Of a stretch of 64,000 nucleotides of DNA, positions 59,157 to 64,000 are shown one piece after another. The DNA is from Actinoplanes sp. NBRC 103695 (GTDB lineage: Bacteria > Actinomycetota > Actinomycetes > Mycobacteriales > Micromonosporaceae). Under the pieces are notes generated by a model, which saw only the letters and a list, made by a program, of their open reading frames with translations, was not told where the DNA came from and did no database searches. A program made the translations under genes and the position numbers. The first letter of the stretch is position 1; every line of letters begins with the position of its first letter. The DNA lies in contig NZ_BSTL01000015.1 of the NCBI RefSeq assembly GCF_030269485.1, forward strand, positions 62,001 through 126,000, read 5' to 3'.

Positions 59157-60986
59157 TTAACGCGCGCTCGCACGCCAGTCCGAGATCGCGCCGGTCAGGA
59201 AAACGCCGATCACCAGACCGGCCAGCACGGCCATGCTCATGGTCGCCAGACCGGCCGCGGCGCAGGCGGCGAGCAGCACCACCCGGCCGTCCCAGCCCAG
59301 CAGCGTACGAAGATCGCCACCGCCGGAGGGGGCGCCCTTCTCCATCCGGGCGACCAGGTCGTAGTGGTGCAGAGCCAGTCCGAACAGAAGCAGGAACACC
59401 ACCGCGGGCGGCACGTCGCCGAGCAGGCCGGCGGCCACCACGAGCAGGTACTCGGCGGCGCGCAGGGCGGCCGGGACCAGCCAGTCCAGCGGGCCGCCGT
59501 GCCGGGCGCGGGCGGGCAGACCGGCGGCGAGCACGATCGCCGCGGTCAGCAGCAGGGCACCCGGCCAGCGCAGGCCGAGCAGGAAGAACACCACGACCGC
59601 GACGGCGGTGGCCGCCCCGGCCAGCGCGAACGCGAGAGGGTGCGGCAGGTTCGCCCGGCTGAGCAGCGAGCGGACCAGCACGCCGTCGTCGCGGTGCCGC
59701 ATGGTGTCGACCGTGGTCATCACCGGCACCCGCATGGACAGCGACCGCAGGGATCGCAGCGCGAAGGTGTACCCGAACGCCAGCACTCCCCACGCCACGA
59801 CGGCGATCAGCGCGACCCTGCCGTCGAACACCGCCGCCAGCACCGCCATCAACGCCCAGCGCTCGCCGATCGGGAAGACCACGATCCGCTTCAGCCAGTA
59901 CGCGGCCGACCCGGTGTCCGCCTGCACCCGGTTGGACGCGGCGCTGAGCCGGGCGCCGACCCCGGACTGCGCGGCCGCCACCGGACGGGCCGCCGCCTCG
60001 TCGTGCAGCGCGCCGTACCAGGCGTCGGTCATGTGCCGGACGGTCTGGAGCACGATCGCGGTGATGGCGAGCGGCCACGCGTACGGCAGTCCGATCCGCT
60101 CGGCGCCCGCGGCCAGGCCGGCGTACACCGCGTATTCCTTGGCCCGGTCGGCCATCGTGTCGAGCCAGCCGCCGAACGCCCCGAACCGCCTGGTGAACCG
60201 AGCCAGCTGACCGTCCACACAGTCCAGTACGAAGCTCAGGTAGAGCAGCACGGCGGCCGCGATCATGGCGGGCCGGGAGGCCTGCCAGAAGCCGAGCGCG
60301 GCGGCCACGGCGAGCAGCACCGAGATCGCGGTGACGCCGCTCGGCGTGAGGCCGAGGCGGGCACAAAGCCGGGTGACGAGCGGCGACCAGGTGCTGATCG
60401 CGTACGTCGTGAAGAAGTCGTCCTTTTCCTTGACGGCCAGCCGCAGCCGCGCCGCCTCCTCGTCCACCGCGGCGATCGCGGACCGGGCCCGGGCGAGTTC
60501 CTCCGGGGTGCGCACCTGCTCGGCGTGCAGCAGCCGCACCGGGGTGGCGATCGGCACCAGGCCGGCGTCGAGGAGGTCGGGCAGGACGCGGTCGGGGCTG
60601 GGCTTGGCGTCCAGCAGCGTGGGCAGATCGGCGGGTGCGAGGCAGATCGCGCCGGCATAGCGGAGAGAACGTTCGTTCTCTCCCGGCAGCACGCGGCCGC
60701 GGTCCTCGTGCAGGTCCCCGCCAGGGTCGGCGACCACCAGGGCGGTGCTCCGGCCGGCCGGTTCGGTGGCCAGCATCCACAGCAGACTGGGGTGGGCGAC
60801 GAGGTTGTCCGCGCAGATCAGCAGCGGTTGGCCGGCCTCATGGGCGCGGCGCGCCACCTCGTGCAGGTCCTCGGCGCTCGCGGCCCGCTCGACCGTGCCG
60901 GCGCCCGCGTCGTGCAACGCCGGGGTGAGTTCCGCGGTGAGATCAACCGTGCCGCCTGTGCTGGCGCAGATGACGGCCAGCGTCAA
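59157..60986 (-). CDS. CDP-alcohol phosphatidyltransferase fused to nucleotidyltransferase-like and DUF5941-like domains
   Basis: This 609-residue protein starts at a TTG (60986) placed six bases after AGGAGG. The N-terminal 220 residues look like a degenerate sugar-nucleotidyltransferase (LICADNLVAHPSLLWML, VRTPEELARA). The middle is a CDP-alcohol phosphatidyltransferase with the active-site series DCVDGQLARFTRRFGAFGGWLDTMADR (D-x2-D-G-x2-A-R...G-x3-D-x3-D). The C-terminus has several membrane helices and resembles DUF5941. It should transfer a phospho-alcohol from a CDP-activated donor to make a phospholipid or phosphoglycan lipid; the fused N-terminus may make that donor. This is an inference from domain order. 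Confidence 0.85.
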   Translation of the reverse strand: MTLAVICASTGGTVDLTAELTPALHDAGAGTVERAASAEDLHEVARRAHEAGQPLLICADNLVAHPSLLWMLATEPAGRSTALVVADPGGDLHEDRGRVLPGENERSLRYAGAICLAPADLPTLLDAKPSPDRVLPDLLDAGLVPIATPVRLLHAEQVRTPEELARARSAIAAVDEEAARLRLAVKEKDDFFTTYAISTWSPLVTRLCARLGLTPSGVTAISVLLAVAAALGFWQASRPAMIAAAVLLYLSFVLDCVDGQLARFTRRFGAFGGWLDTMADRAKEYAVYAGLAAGAERIGLPYAWPLAITAIVLQTVRHMTDAWYGALHDEAAARPVAAAQSGVGARLSAASNRVQADTGSAAYWLKRIVVFPIGERWALMAVLAAVFDGRVALIAVVAWGVLAFGYTFALRSLRSLSMRVPVMTTVDTMRHRDDGVLVRSLLSRANLPHPLAFALAGAATAVAVVVFFLLGLRWPGALLLTAAIVLAAGLPARARHGGPLDWLVPAALRAAEYLLVVAAGLLGDVPPAVVFLLLFGLALHHYDLVARMEKGAPSGGGDLRTLLGWDGRVVLLAACAAAGLATMSMAVLAGLVIGVFLTGAISDWRASAR

Positions 60987-61161
60987 AGGGTGCCTCCTGG
61001 ATGGCGCATACGACGAGACGAGGTTAACAAGTCCGCACATCGGGGAACCCCTGAGCCCGAACTCAGTGGAACAACCCAGTGCGCGACGGGCGATTCGTTC
61101 GTACCGTCGAATACATGGCAGCGGCAGTAGAGCCGCAGCCGATGCTAAGGAGTGAGCGACC

Positions 61162-61344
61162 GTGAGCAGCCGCCTGACCCGCCCTCGTGACGACCGTTGG
61201 ATCGCCGGCGTGTGCTCCGGCCTGGGCCGCCGCTTCGGCATCTCCAGCCGCGTCATGCGCCTGATCTTCGTGCTGTCCTGCCTGCTGCCCGGCCCGCAGG
61301 TCCTGGTCTACATCATCCTCTGGGCGCTGCTGCCCCAGGACTGA
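61162..61344 (+). CDS. PspC-domain envelope-stress protein
   Basis: A complete 60-residue PspC domain: RDDRWIAGVCSGLGRRFGISSRVMRLIFVLSCLLPGPQVLVYIILWALLPQD, with one membrane helix. Such minimal PspC proteins sit in the membrane and interact with stress regulators. GTG start at 61162 has AAGGAG upstream. It ends 3 nt before the stop of the convergent DUF4230 gene and is divergent from the phosphatidyltransferase gene. Confidence 0.93.
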   Translation: MSSRLTRPRDDRWIAGVCSGLGRRFGISSRVMRLIFVLSCLLPGPQVLVYIILWALLPQD

Positions 61345-61347
61345 CCG

Positions 61348-62043
61348 TCACGGACTGGCGAAGGAGACCGTGACCGTCTTGTAGCCGAGGCGGGTGAAGA
61401 GCGACTCCAGCATCTTCTGGGTGTTGTCCCTCGCCCGCTGGTCCAGCCCGCTGCCGCGGGCCGCCTCGGTGATCCGCTTCTGCGCCTCCTGGTAGACCCG
61501 CTGCTGCTTGTTCGGGTCCGCCTTGAAGGCGTCGCCGATCCGGTTGAGCAGGCCGCGCTCCTCGGCGACCACGTAACTGCGCTCCATGTCGAGCGCGGCC
61601 TGCGACAGCTCCGGCGGCGGCAGCTTGATCGTGACGGTCTTGTTCTCCTCGTCCACGGTCAGCGCGCCCTCGGCCAGGGTGCCGAAGTCGACGTACGCCT
61701 CCACCGAACCGGACCCGACGAACAGCGTGCGCTGGTTGACCAGGAAATCCGGGATGTTCTCCTTGTTCTGCTGCAGATCGACGATGACCTGGAAGGTCCC
61801 GTCCGCGGCCACGTACCGGCTCAGGTCGCGCATCGACTGGAGCAGCACCGGCTGGCTGCGGTCGGTCTCCTGGTCGTCGAACGGGTTGTCGAAGCTCGGC
61901 AGCACATTCAGGGCGCGCATGCCGAAGCACAGCCCGACCAGTACGGCGAACACCACGCCCATGAAGACGAGCACGCGCAGACCGCCGCGCCTCTTCTCGC
62001 CCTCTTCGACCGGTGGAATTTCCGTGGTCGGTTCCTCAGCCAT
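61348..62043 (-). CDS. DUF4230 membrane-anchored protein
   Basis: This 231-residue protein has a short cytoplasmic acidic N-terminus (PTTEIPPVEEGEKRRGG), one transmembrane helix (LRVLVFMGVVFAVLVGLCFGM), and an outer alpha/beta domain of DUF4230 type. It matches SRYVAADGTFQVIVDLQQNKENIPDFLVNQRTLFVGSGSVEAYVDFG and ends in conserved helices before LGYKTVTVSFASP. The function of this family is unknown. ATG at 62043. Nearly touching the convergent PspC gene. Confidence 0.85.
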   Translation of the reverse strand: MAEEPTTEIPPVEEGEKRRGGLRVLVFMGVVFAVLVGLCFGMRALNVLPSFDNPFDDQETDRSQPVLLQSMRDLSRYVAADGTFQVIVDLQQNKENIPDFLVNQRTLFVGSGSVEAYVDFGTLAEGALTVDEENKTVTIKLPPPELSQAALDMERSYVVAEERGLLNRIGDAFKADPNKQQRVYQEAQKRITEAARGSGLDQRARDNTQKMLESLFTRLGYKTVTVSFASP

Positions 62044-62071
62044 ACGTTCACGGTAAGGCCGGCGAGGACTT

Positions 62072-63241
62072 TTAGCCCGCGAAGGCGTTGAGACCCGTCA
62101 ATGCCTGGCCGATCACCAGCTGATGGATCTCCGAAGTTCCCTCGTACGTGAGGACGCTTTCCAGGTTGTTGGCGTGCCGCATCACCGGGTACTCGCCGGA
62201 GATCCCGTTGCCGCCCAGGATGGTCCGGCACTGCCGCGCGATCGTGATGGCCTCGCGCACGTTGTTGAGCTTGCCCACGCTCACCTGCTCGGGGCGCAGG
62301 CTGCCGGCCTCGTCCCGCCGGCGGCCCAGGTGCAGTGCCAGCAGGAAGCCTTTCTGCAGCTCGACGGTCATGTCGGCGAGCTTGGCCTGGGTCAGCTGGA
62401 AGCCGCCAATCGGCCGGCCGAACTGCTCGCGGGTCGTCGAGTACTCCAAGGCGGTGTGCAGACAGTCACGAGCGGCGCCCAGAGCGCCCCAGATGATGCC
62501 GAATCGGGCCTCGGTCAGGCAGGACAGCGGCGCCTTCAGGCCGCGCGCCTCGGGCAGCCGGGCCGACTCGGGCAGGCGTACCTCGTCGAGGGTGATCTCG
62601 CCGGTGCTGGACGCCCGCAGCGACATCTTGTGCTTGATCTCCCGGGCGGCGAAGCCCGGTGTGCCGGTCGGGACCGCGAAGCCGTACACGCCCTCCTCGG
62701 CGCGCGCCCAGATCACCGCCACGTCGGCGACCGGCGCGTTGGTGATCCACATCTTGCCGCCGGTCAGCACCCAGTCGTCGCCGTCGCGGCGGGCCCGGGT
62801 GGACATGTTCGCCGGGTCGGAGCCGTGGTCGGGCTCGGTCAGCCCGAAGCAGCCGATCAGCTCGCCCGCGGCCATGCCGGGCAGCCACTGCTGCTTCTGC
62901 TCCTCGGAGCCGTACTTCCAGATCGCGTACATCGCCAGCGAGCCCTGCACGCTGACCAGCGAACGCACGCCGGAGTCGGCCGCCTCGAGCTCCATGCAGG
63001 CCAGGCCGTACTGCACGGCCGACGCGCCGGCGCAGCCGTAACCCTCCAGGTGCATGCCGAGCAGGCCCAGCTTGCCGAACTCGGCCGCCAGGTCGCGGAC
63101 CGGGACGGTGCCGCGCTCGTACCAGTCGGCGATCTGCGGGCGGACCCGGTCGTCGGCGACCCGGCGGGCCAGGTCGCGGACGTCGCGTTCCTCGTCGGTG
63201 AGCAGGGTGTCCAGATCGAGCAGGTCGAGCGGCGCGGTCAC
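62072..63241 (-). CDS. Glutaryl-CoA dehydrogenase-like acyl-CoA dehydrogenase
   Basis: This 389-residue FAD enzyme has the acyl-CoA dehydrogenase folds: N-terminal helices, the middle beta domain (CFGLTEPDHGSDPANM, WVLTGGKMWITNAPVADVAVIWAR), and a C-terminal domain with the catalytic Glu in LTYEGTSEIH. RTILGGNGISGEYPVMRHANNLESV matches glutaryl-CoA dehydrogenases especially well. It would oxidise a short acyl-CoA, perhaps glutaryl-CoA to crotonyl-CoA in lysine/tryptophan breakdown. The GTG start overlaps the end of the small gene upstream (GTGA). Confidence 0.9.
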   Translation of the reverse strand: MTAPLDLLDLDTLLTDEERDVRDLARRVADDRVRPQIADWYERGTVPVRDLAAEFGKLGLLGMHLEGYGCAGASAVQYGLACMELEAADSGVRSLVSVQGSLAMYAIWKYGSEEQKQQWLPGMAAGELIGCFGLTEPDHGSDPANMSTRARRDGDDWVLTGGKMWITNAPVADVAVIWARAEEGVYGFAVPTGTPGFAAREIKHKMSLRASSTGEITLDEVRLPESARLPEARGLKAPLSCLTEARFGIIWGALGAARDCLHTALEYSTTREQFGRPIGGFQLTQAKLADMTVELQKGFLLALHLGRRRDEAGSLRPEQVSVGKLNNVREAITIARQCRTILGGNGISGEYPVMRHANNLESVLTYEGTSEIHQLVIGQALTGLNAFAG

Positions 63242-63531
63242 TGCAGCACCAGGACTCGGGCGTGGATCTGGTTGCGCTGCTGGAGCGCCGCCCGCAGCGC
63301 TCGGTGCAGGCCGTCCTCCAGGTACAGCGAGCCCTTGAACTCGACGACGTGCGGGAACAGGTCGCCGTAGAACGTCGAGTCCTCGGCCAGCAACTTGTCC
63401 AGCGCGAGCTCGCGTTTCGTCGTGATCAGATCGGCCAGCCGGATGGGACGGGGTGGGATGTCCGCCCAGTCCTTCAGCGTCGTCTGGTGGTCGGGGTACG
63501 GCGCTCCGTCCCGTACGCCTTTGAAGATCAC
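63238..63531 (-). CDS. Small conserved protein with ParB-like C-terminal motif (97 aa)
   Basis: This 97-residue soluble protein starts MIFKGVRDGAPYPDH and has a middle segment IRLADLITTKRELALDKLLAEDSTFYGDLFPHVV. The end YLEDGLHRALRAALQQRNQIHARVL resembles the DGxHRxxAA element of ParB/sulfiredoxin folds. I recall similar unnamed proteins across actinobacteria; none is characterised to my knowledge. It is translationally coupled to the acyl-CoA dehydrogenase (GTGA overlap), which suggests a shared transcript rather than a shared pathway. Confidence 0.7.
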   Translation of the reverse strand: MIFKGVRDGAPYPDHQTTLKDWADIPPRPIRLADLITTKRELALDKLLAEDSTFYGDLFPHVVEFKGSLYLEDGLHRALRAALQQRNQIHARVLVLQ

Positions 63532-63564
63532 GACACGCTCCCCTCCGACCCTGCCTTTCCGGCC

Positions 63565-64000
63565 TTACCCAGTCCACCGGCCATGATGCACCACTTCGTC
63601 GACCGGGCGGTGACCCCGACGCAGTGACGGTGACCTCTTGTCCGGTGCACGGTAGCCGACAGTGAGCGCCCCGATCGGGGTGAATTCTTCCGGAACACCG
63701 AACGCCTCCCGGAAAGCCGGGTGCGATCCGGCCGGCAGTCCGATGAAGCAGGAGCCCAGTCCCTGGTCCACCGCGGTCAGGTGGATCAGCAGCGCGGCGA
63801 ACCCGGTGTCGATGTCCCAGTACGGCACCGGCCAGTGTGCTTCGTCCTGGTCGGTCCAGCCCTTGTCCGGCTGGGCGTATCGCTGGAGATAGACCGACTT
63901 GTTGGACATCGGCACGATGATCAGCGGCGCCTTGCTCATCCGCGTCAGCCAGTCGTCCGGCAGGTCCTCGTCCCAGCGGGTCACCGACCAGTAGAGGTCC
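63565..64000 (-). CDS. Nitroreductase-family protein (partial)
   Basis: At least 145 residues are read in from the right edge, with no start in the window. They match FMN-dependent nitroreductases: KAPLIIVPMSNKSVYLQRYAQPDKG, WPVPYWDIDTGFAALLIHLTAVDQGLGSCFIGLPAGSHPAFREAFGVPEEFTPIGALTVGYRAPDKRSPSLRRG. The dimer-forming middle helix and the C-terminal FMN-contact segment are visible. The in-frame GTG at 63984 is internal, because the frame continues with DLYWS upstream. Substrate unknown. Confidence 0.85.
   Translation of the reverse strand, partial: DLYWSVTRWDEDLPDDWLTRMSKAPLIIVPMSNKSVYLQRYAQPDKGWTDQDEAHWPVPYWDIDTGFAALLIHLTAVDQGLGSCFIGLPAGSHPAFREAFGVPEEFTPIGALTVGYRAPDKRSPSLRRGHRPVDEVVHHGRWTG

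Noticed and set aside
58959..61130. 723-codon plus-strand frame opposite the phosphatidyltransferase
   Set aside because: Gly/Arg/Gln-rich shadow; the minus strand has the CDP-alcohol transferase motif and helices.

Overview
The window is high-GC DNA from an actinomycete. GTG and TTG starts are frequent, genes overlap by ATGA/GTGA, and there are AfsR/SARP regulators, an ECF sigma/anti-sigma pair, a PspC protein, an MsiK/UgpC-type sugar ATPase, c-di-AMP (ydaO) riboswitches and a Cys-rich leader peptide. The content fits Micromonosporaceae (an Actinoplanes-like genome), but that placement is an inference. I see no rRNA, tRNA, CRISPR array, integrase or complete insertion sequence. It looks like chromosomal, accessory-rich sequence.

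Layout. 0-2 kb: a minus-strand operon of an RtcB-type RNA ligase, the release-factor homologue PrfH and the start of a MazG-like nucleotide pyrophosphohydrolase, a candidate RNA/ribosome repair module. 2-7.3 kb: two tandem duplicated secreted proteins built of CarboxypepD_reg-like repeats. 7.4-10.7 kb: cytochrome P450, an S66 peptidase, a LuxR regulator with a degenerate receiver, and a small helical protein. 11-18.5 kb: a furanose-type ABC importer (YtfQRT/YjfF-like) interrupted by a secreted GH2 enzyme with two AbfB domains, with AGCGCT-centred palindromes. 18.7-23.5 kb: an RHS/YD-repeat protein lacking a toxin tip, divergent from two small genes and next to a paralogous LuxR gene. 23.7-30.4 kb: two tandem 1.1-kaa SARP-AAA-TPR regulators sharing near-identical DNA blocks. 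30.4-33 kb: anti-sigma, ECF sigma and a secreted neprosin-like protease.

33-45 kb: Ser/Thr kinase; Cys-rich leader peptide, cysteine dioxygenase and rhodanese; divergent MFS exporter/TetR with three operator-like dyads; TPR-GGDEF diguanylate cyclase; lipoprotein; nadR-pnuC salvage pair; Atu4866-like secreted protein; secreted GH76 enzyme. 45-47.5 kb: TetR and a Wzm/Wzt-type polysaccharide exporter. 47.5-50.2 kb: two divergent paralogous secreted coiled-coil/M15-like wall hydrolases, each behind its own c-di-AMP riboswitch. 50.2-56.6 kb: beta-phosphoglucomutase plus GH65 phosphorylase, an RsbW-like ATPase, a polytopic membrane protein and an XRE-type regulator. 56.6-57.6 kb: about 1 kb of non-coding DNA made of tandem and inverted repeats. 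57.6-64 kb: orphan sugar ABC ATPase, a fused CDP-alcohol phosphatidyltransferase, PspC, a DUF4230 protein, a glutaryl-CoA-dehydrogenase-like flavoprotein with a small overlapping partner, and a partial nitroreductase.

Recurring themes are cell-envelope and carbohydrate work (GH2, GH65, GH76, exporters, wall hydrolases) and dense regulation. The strongest leads are the rtcB-prfH-mazG operon, the Cys leader before cysteine dioxygenase, the back-to-back c-di-AMP riboswitches, the toxin-less RHS locus, and the repeat-packed intergenic island at 57 kb.
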